52,715 bases of DNA from Ramlibacter alkalitolerans. Its GTDB lineage: Bacteria > Pseudomonadota > Gammaproteobacteria > Burkholderiales > Burkholderiaceae_C. The position numbers were made by a program, and so were the translations under genes. This document shows positions 1-6,845 of this stretch, one piece after another. The stretch lies in contig NZ_JAEQND010000022.1 in NCBI RefSeq assembly GCF_016722765.1, positions 1 to 52,715 on the forward strand. The letters are read 5' to 3'. How positions within the stretch are numbered: the first letter of the stretch is position 1; every line of letters begins with the position of its first letter. The notes beneath the pieces are model-generated. The model was not told the origin of the DNA, ran no database searches, and saw nothing but the letters and a program-made list of their open reading frames with translations.

Positions 1-70
1 CCCCTCGGCAGTTCCTCGGACCAGACACTTTGCCTAAGTAGCTCTTCCACGCTGACCTCCTTGCACGAAG

Positions 71-121
71 GGGGTCAATTCCTCGTGTCGTCAAGGGGTC
101 AGTTTCTGGTGTCGCCTGACA
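71..121. mobile_element. Probable end of an IS21-like insertion sequence
   Basis: Two tandem imperfect 20-nt repeats (71-90 and 95-114, 17 of 20 identical, both of the form GGGGTCA..TT..T.GTGTCG) sit at the window edge and run into the 3' end of the integrase gene. On the + strand they are followed by GCCTGACA, so the element would end in CA at 121. Multiple short terminal repeats with TG...CA ends are typical of IS21-family elements. No istA/istB sequence lies inside the window, so the family is inferred from end architecture only. The last few integrase codons lie inside this sequence. Confidence 0.4.
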
Positions 122-1244
122 CCTGCACCGTCTTGTCGGTGAGGTGCGCATATCGATTAGCCATGCGCACGTCCGCATGTCCGAGCTGATGCTTGACGGC
201 GACCAGCGAGCCCGTTTCGCAGGCGACGCGCGAGGCAGCCGTGTGGCGAAGGTCATGGATGCGCACGTTGTCCGGCAAACCGGCCTTCCTGCGAAGGCAG
301 TACCAGGCGCGAGTGATGGTGGTGTACGGCTTGCCAGTTGCGGGCGAAGGAAATACGTATTTAGACACGCCCTCCGTGCCGATCTCGTCCAGCACCCACA
401 GAGCGCTGGGGCCGAGGTGGCGTTGGATGACGCGATTGGCCTTCGCGTTTGTCGCTGGTACGCGCCAGATGTTTTTGTCGCGGTCAAATTGGCCCCACTC
501 CGCATCTAGCGCTTCGCGCAGCCTGGCACCCGTGCTCAGCAGGAACAGCAGGATCAGCGCCACACGCCGATTCTCCGCATTGCCGACGGCTTCAGTGAAG
601 CGAGCGACTTGCTCCTCGTTGAGGAACACCTCCCTACCGTTCGCGAGGTGGAACAGCTCTAAACGCTGCAGCACATTCTTTGGAATTACCTCTCCTGTCA
701 CAGCGAGATTGAGGATGCGGCGCAAGAGCTGGCCGTGATGATTTGCAGTGGCAAAGCTTAGCCCTGCGTCGACGAGATCACGTAAAAATTGATCCACCTC
801 CAACCGCCGGATTTCAGTCAATGGCTTGTTGCCGAACCGCGGGCGAATTCGCTTATAAAGTTGAACGTCGCGCGACCACGAGCGTTTTTTGCTTTTGAAT
901 CGCGGCAGCACGTGCAGATCCCAAAAATCATTCAGCGTCATGCACGCAGGCGTTTCAGATGGCATCGAGGCTGAGCGCGGAGCAATTGCCTCTTGCGCCT
1001 TCAAGAGCATCACCCTTTTGCGGGCTTGATCTAGTGTCAGTTCAGTTGTGGTGCCGAGACGCTCGTACTTCGTCTTTCCGTTGGGCTTGTAACGCCAATA
1101 CCAAGTGGGCAGAGCGCCCATTGCCGATCGGCATTCCAAAAGGAGTCCTTGGACCGTAGCGTCGCAGAATTCAATTTTCTTCAAGTTCGCAGGGCATACG
1201 GCTTTTGCCTCAATGAAGGCAGGGGTGAGATTGACTATCGCCAT
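99..1244 (-). CDS. Tyrosine recombinase (phage/island integrase)
   Basis: A 381-residue site-specific tyrosine recombinase that would catalyse integration and excision of the island. An N-terminal DUF4102-like arm-binding region (about 1-85) is followed by a SAM-like core-binding domain (about 105-190) and the catalytic domain (about 210-370). The catalytic set is present: Arg241 in STGARLREA, Lys268, His330 and Arg333 in HDLRH, His356 in GHAD, and nucleophile Tyr365 in NRYAHL. The last seven residues (VSGDTRN) lie within repeats that look like an IS end, so the native C-terminus has probably been replaced; the catalytic core is untouched. The gene points out of the window and lies 31 kb from the tRNA(Phe) gene at the other island edge, so it cannot be assigned to that tRNA site from sequence alone. 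Confidence 0.93.
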   Translation of the reverse strand: MAIVNLTPAFIEAKAVCPANLKKIEFCDATVQGLLLECRSAMGALPTWYWRYKPNGKTKYERLGTTTELTLDQARKRVMLLKAQEAIAPRSASMPSETPACMTLNDFWDLHVLPRFKSKKRSWSRDVQLYKRIRPRFGNKPLTEIRRLEVDQFLRDLVDAGLSFATANHHGQLLRRILNLAVTGEVIPKNVLQRLELFHLANGREVFLNEEQVARFTEAVGNAENRRVALILLFLLSTGARLREALDAEWGQFDRDKNIWRVPATNAKANRVIQRHLGPSALWVLDEIGTEGVSKYVFPSPATGKPYTTITRAWYCLRRKAGLPDNVRIHDLRHTAASRVACETGSLVAVKHQLGHADVRMANRYAHLTDKTVQVSGDTRN

Positions 1245-1673
1245 GTGAGTTTTCTGGTATGAGGTTGACAGACCTTGCGTCGCAAGGGAAGCGAATTGAA
1301 AGCGAGGGAAGAGAGGACCGCGGGAATTCCGCAGCGACTTGGGACACTGACGGACTGCATTGCAGCCATTTCGCCAACGTCGACATGCGCTTACTGCGGT
1401 TCACAGGCGCCTCACAGCAGGTGCGAGGGGGGAGCACCCCGCGCTCGCGTTTGACCGCACGTGGGGGCTCTGGTGGCCGAGGTGGGGGGAGGGTGATGGG
1501 CGGGCGCATCGGACCCCTCCGGGACTCCCAAAGGTCGAGTGCATTCGACTTTGAAATCCCTACATAGTCCTTCTGCTACCCCCTCCTCCACCCTCAGCGT
1601 AAGTTGATGTCGCGGCTGCCCTTTGCGGTGCAGTGAAGGGGGCGGCAGGGGGCGGCGGGGTGAGGCGCCGTCG
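1245..1673. other. 429-bp stretch without a convincing gene
   Basis: This lies between the integrase start and the vapE stop. The reading frames here are proline/arginine-rich low-complexity shadows with no convincing Shine-Dalgarno sequence. The right half is G/C-tract rich (about 1,480-1,665), and there is a short inverted repeat GTCGA-N6-TCGAC near 1,535-1,550. Integrase promoter elements, an excisionase site or attP could be here, but none can be identified. Confidence 0.5.
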
Positions 1674-3083
1674 TCAAGGCAATTCTGTGACCTGACCTTG
1701 GACCTCGCGCTGGCGAGCTTCCCTGAACGGGACCCTCCACTTGTTGTAACCCTTGACTCTCTTTGCCTCGCCAAAAAACTCCCGCAACAAAGCTGCGCAT
1801 TCCTTCGCTTGCGCGTTCGTAGGCTTTTCGTGACCGAGATGCTTCAGGACGTCCGAGGGCCCCATATACGGGTCGGTCGGCTTGGCCGACCCTTCCGTGT
1901 TGATGGCATTCAACATCTCCTCGCGCAGGGCACTCACGTTCAGGTGCGCGCGATTGCACTCCTCCAACTGCACTTCCTCGGCGGATGTCAACCACCACTG
2001 CTCGCCTTTCGCGAAGTCGACTGCTAGCTGGGCATACACCTGCTGCATATCTATTCGGTGCTGATGGTCGATCTTGACCGCAGGAAGAGTCCACCAGCGA
2101 GTGTTCCCTGTGAGATCCACCAAGAAATTGGTTTCGTTCACGGTGGCCGCGAAAACTGTCCTTCGGGCGTACTCGGACTCCCCCCGAGCGTAGGGCCTCC
2201 GGAGTTTGTCCTGATCGCTCGTGAGAAAGCCTTTAAGGCGAGCAACATCTTTACGGAATGTGCTATCCAGTTCTCCGATTTCCACGATCCAGTGGGCGAT
2301 CGCGCCGAGAATCGTGTCTTTGTTGCTGGCATCCAGATGGTGATCCACTTTGATCGCGGTTTCGCGAAGCAAGTCATGATTGATTAGGCTGCGAATCCAA
2401 GTGGTCTTGCCAATTCCCTGCCCACCCTGAATTGTCAATACTCCACGAGCCTTAAATCCTCGCGGCATAAGAGCTGCGGCAACAGCGCTTAGGAGCCATC
2501 TCCTCAGCAGCACCTGCTTCAGGCCATCCGGAAAATCTTCCCGGGTTTCTATGGTGGCGTAGAGATCCTTCAGCCGATCCAGTCCATCCCAATCTCGGCT
2601 TTTGATCCACTCTGCCACCGGGTTGTAGGGCGTCGCGTCCGCAATTGCTTCCACGTACGCAGGAATTTGGCCTGTAGGGAGATTATTGAGTGCCGCCGCG
2701 CTGATGATGTGTGTCAGCGCTACATTGTCCGCATTGTCCGTCGTGCATTCAGCCTCCGTCGGAAGCAGGATTTCTGTTTTCTTCTTGATGACGTTGTACC
2801 GAACAATAATTCCATGGAGATTCAGCAGATGCGCGGTGTTCGTGATGGTCGCGGGCAAGTCGCCCGAGTCTCGAATTGGCGTGTCTGGGAACTCGTCTCG
2901 CTGCAGACGCCGTGCCTGGAAGGTGCGCAGGGGGACGGAGGAGGTTGCGCGGTGAAGATGGAGCCCCGTTGGCACCGACAGTAGAGGTTGATTCAAAAGT
3001 GTTGGCTCCTCCCTTCCCTCTCCCCGTTCTAAGGTCGTCAGTTCGCACGCTGGGATGCTCATGGGGTGCTTTCTAGAATGCAC
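1674..3083 (-). CDS. vapE: VapE-family replicative helicase/ATPase
   Basis: A protein of 469 residues, or 462 from the alternative ATG at 3,062. It matches the virulence-associated E family, the superfamily 3-like helicases used by satellite phages and integrative islands to start their own replication. Visible features are Walker A GGQGIGKT (residues 220-227), a Walker B-like EIGELD near residue 270, the family motif FLTSDQDKLRRPYAR, and NTRWW near residue 330. It lies 34 bp downstream of a PriCT-2 protein on the same strand, so primase-type and helicase functions are encoded by adjacent genes rather than one polypeptide. The start is uncertain: neither ATG has an ideal Shine-Dalgarno sequence. 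Confidence 0.9.
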   Translation of the reverse strand: MHSRKHPMSIPACELTTLERGEGREEPTLLNQPLLSVPTGLHLHRATSSVPLRTFQARRLQRDEFPDTPIRDSGDLPATITNTAHLLNLHGIIVRYNVIKKKTEILLPTEAECTTDNADNVALTHIISAAALNNLPTGQIPAYVEAIADATPYNPVAEWIKSRDWDGLDRLKDLYATIETREDFPDGLKQVLLRRWLLSAVAAALMPRGFKARGVLTIQGGQGIGKTTWIRSLINHDLLRETAIKVDHHLDASNKDTILGAIAHWIVEIGELDSTFRKDVARLKGFLTSDQDKLRRPYARGESEYARRTVFAATVNETNFLVDLTGNTRWWTLPAVKIDHQHRIDMQQVYAQLAVDFAKGEQWWLTSAEEVQLEECNRAHLNVSALREEMLNAINTEGSAKPTDPYMGPSDVLKHLGHEKPTNAQAKECAALLREFFGEAKRVKGYNKWRVPFREARQREVQGQVTELP

Positions 3084-3117
3084 CGCCTCGGTGCCTCATG
3101 CCGGCGCAGAAGATTAA

Positions 3118-3441
3118 TCATTCGCTGGCTCCCCCTGCGGCTTCATGAGTGACTTGCTCCCATGGCGTCCCCTCTTCCTCGACAAATCGCCGGAGCGTCG
3201 CCATCGTGCACGGGTTCGGATGCCGTAGGTCGTAGTAGCCCCAGCGCTGAACCATGCGTTTCTCGCCGACGTACTTCTTGCTCTTCTTGCTCCAAGAGTC
3301 GAAAAGATCCAAGCCTTCAATGCCGCCGCGGGTGATGTGAAATATGGCGCCTCCGATGCGTAGCCGTCTGGCATACGTGCACTCCGGGTTGAGGTGCGCG
3401 AGGGCAGCCCTGATCAGTTCCAGTGTCCCGCTCGCGGTCAT
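3118..3441 (-). CDS. PriCT-2 domain protein (primase-associated)
   Basis: A 107-residue protein. The central pattern GGIEGLDLFDSWSKKSKKY...W.YYDLRHPNPCTMATLRRF is that of PriCT-2, the short domain normally C-terminal to a primase and N-terminal to a VapE/D5-type helicase. Here it stands almost alone, with no primase catalytic domain in frame. I chose the ATG at 3,441 because it forms an ATGA overlap with the stop of the upstream 69-residue gene, implying translational coupling. The longer upstream reading is arginine/proline rich and overlaps that gene. It probably works with VapE in island replication. Confidence 0.8.
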   Translation of the reverse strand: MTASGTLELIRAALAHLNPECTYARRLRIGGAIFHITRGGIEGLDLFDSWSKKSKKYVGEKRMVQRWGYYDLRHPNPCTMATLRRFVEEEGTPWEQVTHEAAGGASE

Positions 3442-3647
3442 CGGGGGCCCTCCGGGCAATACGCTTGGCAGCTTGTGGGAGTCGCGGGCGCCACGTCGCG
3501 GAAACGCCGCAGCGGTTCGGAGGTCCGGCGTTGCGGATGTCGCAGCCACTGACGCAGGTCGGCCTCCACGTCGTCGTGGGGGGATGGCCCCGGGTAGCGC
3601 CGACTGGGCAGGTTGTCTGGTTCGGGTTGCAGAGGCTCTGGGTACAT
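3438..3647 (-). CDS. Small hypothetical protein, first gene of the vapE operon
   Basis: A 69-residue protein of unknown function. A strong Shine-Dalgarno sequence (AAGGAAAG) precedes the ATG, and its stop overlaps the next start in an ATGA junction; these two facts are why I accept it as real. It heads the operon 69-aa gene, PriCT-2 protein, VapE. It is rich in proline, arginine and charged residues, with no signal peptide or membrane segment. Its position fits a small replication or regulatory partner, but no family is recognised. Confidence 0.6.
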   Translation of the reverse strand: MYPEPLQPEPDNLPSRRYPGPSPHDDVEADLRQWLRHPQRRTSEPLRRFRDVAPATPTSCQAYCPEGPR

Positions 3648-3773
3648 GAGCTTTCCTTATCAATTGGTCGAAACGGTGACCCCCGCTCGTTGTGAGCTCA
3701 GGGTTAAGGCAACGACCCTTCAAAGATCATTTTTTCATTACGAAAAGCGATAAAGATGACACGTACAGTTACA

Positions 3774-3789
3774 TAAAGAATATTCTTTA
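3774..3789. promoter_or_regulatory. Perfect 16-bp palindrome, candidate operator
   Basis: TAAAGAATATTCTTTA is a perfect 16-bp palindrome in the AT-rich gap between the leftward vapE operon and the rightward gene at 3,844. Its position between divergent promoters, and the ribbon-helix-helix-like character of the 3,844 product, suggest an autoregulatory operator. This is inferred from position and symmetry only. Confidence 0.5.
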
Positions 3790-3843
3790 CTCCACTTTCC
3801 GCATAATGGCGCTATGCTTCAGTCTCGTTCAGGAGTACATGGC

Positions 3844-4593
3844 ATGGCCAACCTCGCAAGCAACCAAAAGATCTCCGTGAAGGTATGGGAGCCCCTCATC
3901 ACCAAGCTAGATCAAAAGATGGAACGAGCCTGCCTTCGCCGAGACGCGTACTTGGCGAGAGTTCTCGCCCTCGAGGTACCTTGCTTGGATGCTGAAGTCG
4001 TGCTTCCAAACTCCGTCACTGCGCAGGCCTATGTTGCGGCTCAACTTGAAACCCTGCCGCGTAAGCTGATGAGCTTGGCTCTGCCCGCGGATCTGATGAG
4101 ATCGCTCAACGAGGTGTGCAAGAAGAAGCGAATCGTCCGCGATGCGTTCTTCAATAGACTTTTCCTGCTGCTCGCTGCGCCACCTCGAGCTATTGACCAA
4201 TTGCTGTTTGACTTCCTGGACGTGGATTGGCGCCGAGAGGTGTGGAGCGAATACAAGCATGACGGGCCGTTCTTCACTAACGGCTTTTACCCGCTCGAAC
4301 CAGACATCGACCCCTTCTGGGCCATTCGTGCAGGGCTCGACCTTTGCACAGATGCCGCCGACTTGCAGGACTACTACGAACCGGAATCCGGCATCACCGT
4401 CAAGGTTCTCCGCGATATGGCCGACAATCCGATGCCGCCGGCCAGTATTTACGGAACGGTTCTCGAGCAGAAGGTACAGGGAAACAGCTTGGCAGGACTT
4501 AATTGCTATTTCCCTGAATCGCGCATTCCGGGTCACCCAGAGGAGCGGAGGCTTCAGGCATCGCTCGACGCGGTCTTGGCTGAACTGGGGTGA
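3844..4593 (+). CDS. Putative ribbon-helix-helix DNA-binding protein (two repeats)
   Basis: A 249-residue protein starting at MANLASNQK; AGGAG lies 8 nt before this ATG, so I prefer it to the in-frame ATG at 3,814. Two segments look like related strand-helix-helix units: ISVKVWEPLITKLDQK...RDAYLARVLALEV (about 8-42) and a second around RKLMSLALPADLMRSLNEVCKKKRIVRDAFFNRLF. This suggests a tandem CopG/Arc-like fold. The C-terminal half, rich in Trp, Asp and Pro, is not recognised. The gene is divergent from the vapE operon across a palindrome and overlaps closely with the small gene downstream. A copy-control or partition-type regulator is plausible but unproven. Confidence 0.75.
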   Translation: MANLASNQKISVKVWEPLITKLDQKMERACLRRDAYLARVLALEVPCLDAEVVLPNSVTAQAYVAAQLETLPRKLMSLALPADLMRSLNEVCKKKRIVRDAFFNRLFLLLAAPPRAIDQLLFDFLDVDWRREVWSEYKHDGPFFTNGFYPLEPDIDPFWAIRAGLDLCTDAADLQDYYEPESGITVKVLRDMADNPMPPASIYGTVLEQKVQGNSLAGLNCYFPESRIPGHPEERRLQASLDAVLAELG

Positions 4594-4597
4594 GAAC

Positions 4598-4870
4598 ATG
4601 AACACGAAACATGCTGCCACCCGAGCCCAGCAACGTGGCATTCCACCGCTGATTGATCAATTTTTGGATTTGTATGGGCGCGAGGAATACGACGGCCACG
4701 GCGCTATCGTCGTGTACCTAGACAAGAGGGGCATCCGGCAGATGGAGCGGGATTTTGGCCACCGTCCTATCGCTCGGCTTCACGAGTGGATGGACGCGTA
4801 CAAGGTGGTCACGACTGACGGCACAACGATCACGGTGGGCCACAAGACACGAAGAGTTCGGCGACGCTGA
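4598..4870 (+). CDS. Small conserved hypothetical protein
   Basis: A 90-residue basic protein starting 4 nt after the upstream stop, with GGGGTGAG serving as Shine-Dalgarno inside that stop region; the two genes form an operon. The core RAQQRGIPPLIDQFLDLYG...GAIVVYLDKRGIRQMERDFG...WMDAYKVVTTDGTTITVGH resembles short proteins often found in integrative elements of Proteobacteria. There is no signal peptide or membrane helix. The terminal RRVRRR is strongly basic, which may suit nucleic-acid binding. Function unknown. Confidence 0.7.
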   Translation: MNTKHAATRAQQRGIPPLIDQFLDLYGREEYDGHGAIVVYLDKRGIRQMERDFGHRPIARLHEWMDAYKVVTTDGTTITVGHKTRRVRRR

Positions 4871-4878
4871 GCTGTACC

Positions 4879-5295
4879 TCAATCGATGGCTGCCAGGATT
4901 CGCGGCGCCTCTGAGTGGCTGAGCATGTAGTGGCGCAGTAGGTGATAGTGCGTGGCGCACTTCTCGGCGAAGTCCGCATCGGGTGAGAAGGACAGCAGCG
5001 AATACGCGTACAGGCAGACCGTGATTCCGAAGGCTTCGGCCGAAAGCTTCCCCTCGAACCCGTTGGCGCACACCACCTGGAACGCAGCGCCTTCCGCCGG
5101 AACGATGTAGAAGCCGCCGTTCGAGATGACGTAAAAGTCCCAGAGGCCGCCGTCGTACTCGGGACAAAGACTTGACGCGGTATCGAACGCGTACGACTCG
5201 ACCCAGAGGTACCGAATACCGAAAAGTCCGGCGGTGTGACCGATCCGCTCGTGCTCGGACAGGCGGCGAGATGTGAGGTGCGATGAAGTAGTCAT
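4879..5295 (-). CDS. ardB: ArdB-family antirestriction protein
   Basis: A 138-residue acidic protein matching the ArdB/KlcA antirestriction family, which blocks Type I restriction without mimicking DNA. The landmark YDGGLWDFYVISNGGFYIVP is the family signature, followed by the conserved C-terminal AEKCATHYHLLRHYMLSH. The start at 5,295 gives an N-terminus (MTTSSHLTSRRLSEHERIGHTAGLFG) aligned in style and length with other ArdB proteins. The upstream GTG extension would only read through a T-rich leader. It ends 8 bp from the convergent 4,598 gene. Its presence suggests the older island layer moved by conjugation or transduction and needed to escape host restriction. Confidence 0.88.
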   Translation of the reverse strand: MTTSSHLTSRRLSEHERIGHTAGLFGIRYLWVESYAFDTASSLCPEYDGGLWDFYVISNGGFYIVPAEGAAFQVVCANGFEGKLSAEAFGITVCLYAYSLLSFSPDADFAEKCATHYHLLRHYMLSHSEAPRILAAID

Positions 5296-5380
5296 GGAAA
5301 AAAAATGAAGGAGGGAGCCCCCGGCCGCATCCGCCTGAGCGAACACGTGCCGAGGGCGTGGAGGAGGAGATGTGATCGAC

Positions 5381-5533
5381 CTACTCGGTCAGTACGAGTC
5401 GCTGTTCGTCCGCTTCCGGCGATCGGCAGAGGAATTCGGCTTCAGCAAGGAGGGCAGACGGGATAGCTTCTTCCGGTAGGTCCGCATCGAGGTGAGCAAG
5501 TACAGCTTCCACGACGGCATGAAGAGAGCGCAC
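5381..5533 (-). CDS. Candidate 50-residue acidic protein
   Basis: This short frame begins with GTG after an AAAGGAT Shine-Dalgarno and encodes MRSLHAVVEAVLAHLDADLPEEAIPSALLAEAEF..., an acidic protein, probably helical, with codon use like its neighbours. It lies between the 5,628-6,259 genes and ardB on the same strand, downstream of a candidate terminator, so it may need its own promoter. An overlapping opposite-strand 35-codon frame (GTG at 5,374) also has an AGGAGGAG before it, but its composition is less protein-like. Confidence 0.4.
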   Translation of the reverse strand: MRSLHAVVEAVLAHLDADLPEEAIPSALLAEAEFLCRSPEADEQRLVLTE

Positions 5534-5555
5534 ATGAGATCCTTTCGGGGTGAGG

Positions 5556-5580
5556 GACAAAGAAAAAGGGGCAGCCCCTC
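5556..5580 (-). terminator. Probable intrinsic terminator
   Basis: Read on the minus strand, AGGGG-CTG-CCCCT is followed by TTTTCTTTG. A longer alternative GGGGC/GCCCC stem is possible using upstream sequence. It lies 48 bp after the stop of the small membrane-protein gene and would end the 6,259-5,628 operon. Confidence 0.5.
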
Positions 5581-5627
5581 GCGTGTGGAAGGACCGCCCC
5601 AGGGGAAAGCGTTGGAAGGTGCCTAGA

Positions 5628-5810
5628 TCAGCGTCCGCCGAGTAGGTAGAAGGCGAGCGCGCCGGCGAGGATCAGAACGACGACAGAGAGCCAGGGATAG
5701 AGAAAGCACAGAGCCGCTACAGCTCCGATCCCGATCCCGCGAGTGGCTCTAAACGCGACACCCAGAGCAGCGGTGACGACGAGGGCGGCGGTGAAAGAGA
5801 TCAACGTCAT
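5628..5810 (-). CDS. Small two-helix membrane protein
   Basis: A 60-residue, very hydrophobic protein with two predicted membrane segments (about 3-19 and 27-57, the second long or split) and a C-terminal GGR. Its ATG overlaps the stop of the upstream gene (ATGA at 5,807-5,810), so translation is coupled. No family is recognised; the size and layout resemble small membrane proteins common on plasmids and islands. Confidence 0.65.
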   Translation of the reverse strand: MTLISFTAALVVTAALGVAFRATRGIGIGAVAALCFLYPWLSVVVLILAGALAFYLLGGR

Positions 5811-6259
5811 CCAGCCTTGGTCTTGCGGTGCTTGTCCAGCGCCGCTACTTCCTTGAGCTTGAACGCGATCGCCTGCTGCAGGCTTGCACCGGGTACCCGC
5901 TCATGGCATCGGCTCTCTTCTTTCGGCTTGACGACATCCAGATTCTTGAGGACGGCCAGGATGAAGCCGCCGGTGTTGATCGACTTGCCCGGGTGCACGT
6001 CGTTGAAGGTGCGAGCGGAGATGTCCTCCGTCTTCGAGAGCAAGGCGTCGATTTCGGACACAGCTGCCCAGCCCTTGCACCACATCCCCTTGCCGGTGTT
6101 ATCAGAGATGCGAAAGAGCCGTTCGCCGGTCGTGTCCGTCGGGTTTCTGCCGATCTGGAACGTGAGCGTGCTGCGACCACTGATGGACGGGCACTCTCCC
6201 TCGTATTCGACCGTTGGCTCGATCGCTTCAGACAACTGATCGCCTTCGATTTCTTGCAT
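5807..6259 (-). CDS. Hypothetical protein of the ardB-side operon
   Basis: A 150-residue soluble protein starting at MQEIEGDQLS, where AAAAGGAAAA gives a good Shine-Dalgarno; the longer reading upstream lacks one. It has a basic C-terminal tail (KLKEVAALDKHRKTKAG). The central part (RSTLTFQIGRNPTDTTGERLFRISDNTGKGMWCKGW) looks like a beta-rich fold. It is followed with an ATGA overlap by the small membrane protein. It belongs to the older island layer. Family and function not recognised. Confidence 0.68.
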   Translation of the reverse strand: MQEIEGDQLSEAIEPTVEYEGECPSISGRSTLTFQIGRNPTDTTGERLFRISDNTGKGMWCKGWAAVSEIDALLSKTEDISARTFNDVHPGKSINTGGFILAVLKNLDVVKPKEESRCHERVPGASLQQAIAFKLKEVAALDKHRKTKAG

Positions 6260-6345
6260 GGGTTTTCCTTTTCGTGAAGTGTTGAACTGGTGGCAGAGTT
6301 GAATGCCGGCTTTCACATAAGATGGCAATTCCTCCGCAAATCGAG

Positions 6346-6699
6346 TCAGGAGGGGAGCGGGCGAAGAACGCCCATCGAACCGATTTCCTTGACGGCGTCA
6401 GCGAGGCTCACGGAGTCAGAGGGCAGGCCTTCGATCAAGGTAATCCGATCCCGCGCCGAGGCCGCATTGACCGCCAGGACTGACGCTTCGCTACCCTCGA
6501 TCCGGGCTCTAAGATGGGTGACCCCCGACACTGCCAAGGGGTTCGTGCGGATCACCTCCAGCATCGCCAACGCTTCGGCGAGATCACGTGGATGGCCGGC
6601 TTCAAACTGAAGGATCCCCGCTCGCTCTTCGAAGGCTTCGCGCAAGTTGTCGTCCAGTCGGCACAGCAGCGCCTCCACGATAGGGTGCACCGGCGTCAT
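6346..6699 (-). CDS. Hypothetical helical protein
   Basis: A 117-residue soluble, mostly helical protein; CTGGAG before the ATG gives a usable Shine-Dalgarno. No conserved domain is recognised. The transposon target duplication begins only 7 bp upstream of its start, so the insertion has separated this gene from its original upstream neighbour, the gene at 19,599-19,964, and probably from its promoter. It may now depend on promoter activity from the transposon end or may be silent. Confidence 0.6.
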   Translation of the reverse strand: MTPVHPIVEALLCRLDDNLREAFEERAGILQFEAGHPRDLAEALAMLEVIRTNPLAVSGVTHLRARIEGSEASVLAVNAASARDRITLIEGLPSDSVSLADAVKEIGSMGVLRPLPS

Positions 6700-6706
6700 T
6701 CAGGGC

Positions 6707-6714
6707 TCCAGAAG
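6707..6714. repeat. Left 8-bp target-site duplication
   Basis: TCCAGAAG immediately precedes the left terminal inverted repeat and is repeated exactly at 19,548-19,555, immediately after the right one. An 8-bp duplication is characteristic of the IS1595 family. Confidence 0.93.
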
Positions 6715-6738
6715 GGGTGTTATGCAGCAGGTGACCAA
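6715..6738. repeat. Left terminal inverted repeat (24 bp)
   Basis: It begins GGGTGTTATGCAGCAG and is the exact reverse complement of 19,524-19,547. A GGTGAC core inside the repeat recurs in the subterminal sequence at the right end, possibly as an extra transposase site. Confidence 0.93.
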
Positions 6739-6763
6739 GACCTGACCGGCAACCCCCAAAGTA

Positions 6764-6800
6764 AGCCGTCCTTCGTAATCGGAGGGCGGCTTTTCCTTTG
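6764..6800 (+). terminator. Intrinsic terminator near the left transposon end
   Basis: AGCCGTCCT and AGGGCGGCT form a 9-bp stem (one G-T pair) with a 10-nt loop, followed by TTTCCTTT. No + strand gene precedes it inside the transposon, so it probably insulates the cargo from outside transcription, or acts as an attenuator for the gene starting about 45 bp downstream. Confidence 0.7.
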
Positions 6801-6845
6801 GCGGGGTCGCTTCACGTGGGTACCGTTCACGCATGCACCCCCAAA

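Noticed and set aside
1455..1475. TGGTGGCC-GAGGTGGGG as a second copy of the tRNA(Phe) 3' end (attachment site)
   Set aside because: Only eight bases match before divergence, and the region is G-rich, so it is expected by chance.
2036..2048. CACCTGCTGCATA inside vapE, matching part of the transposon end
   Set aside because: A 13-base match within codons for a Gln-rich stretch, with no partner repeat or duplication; likely chance.
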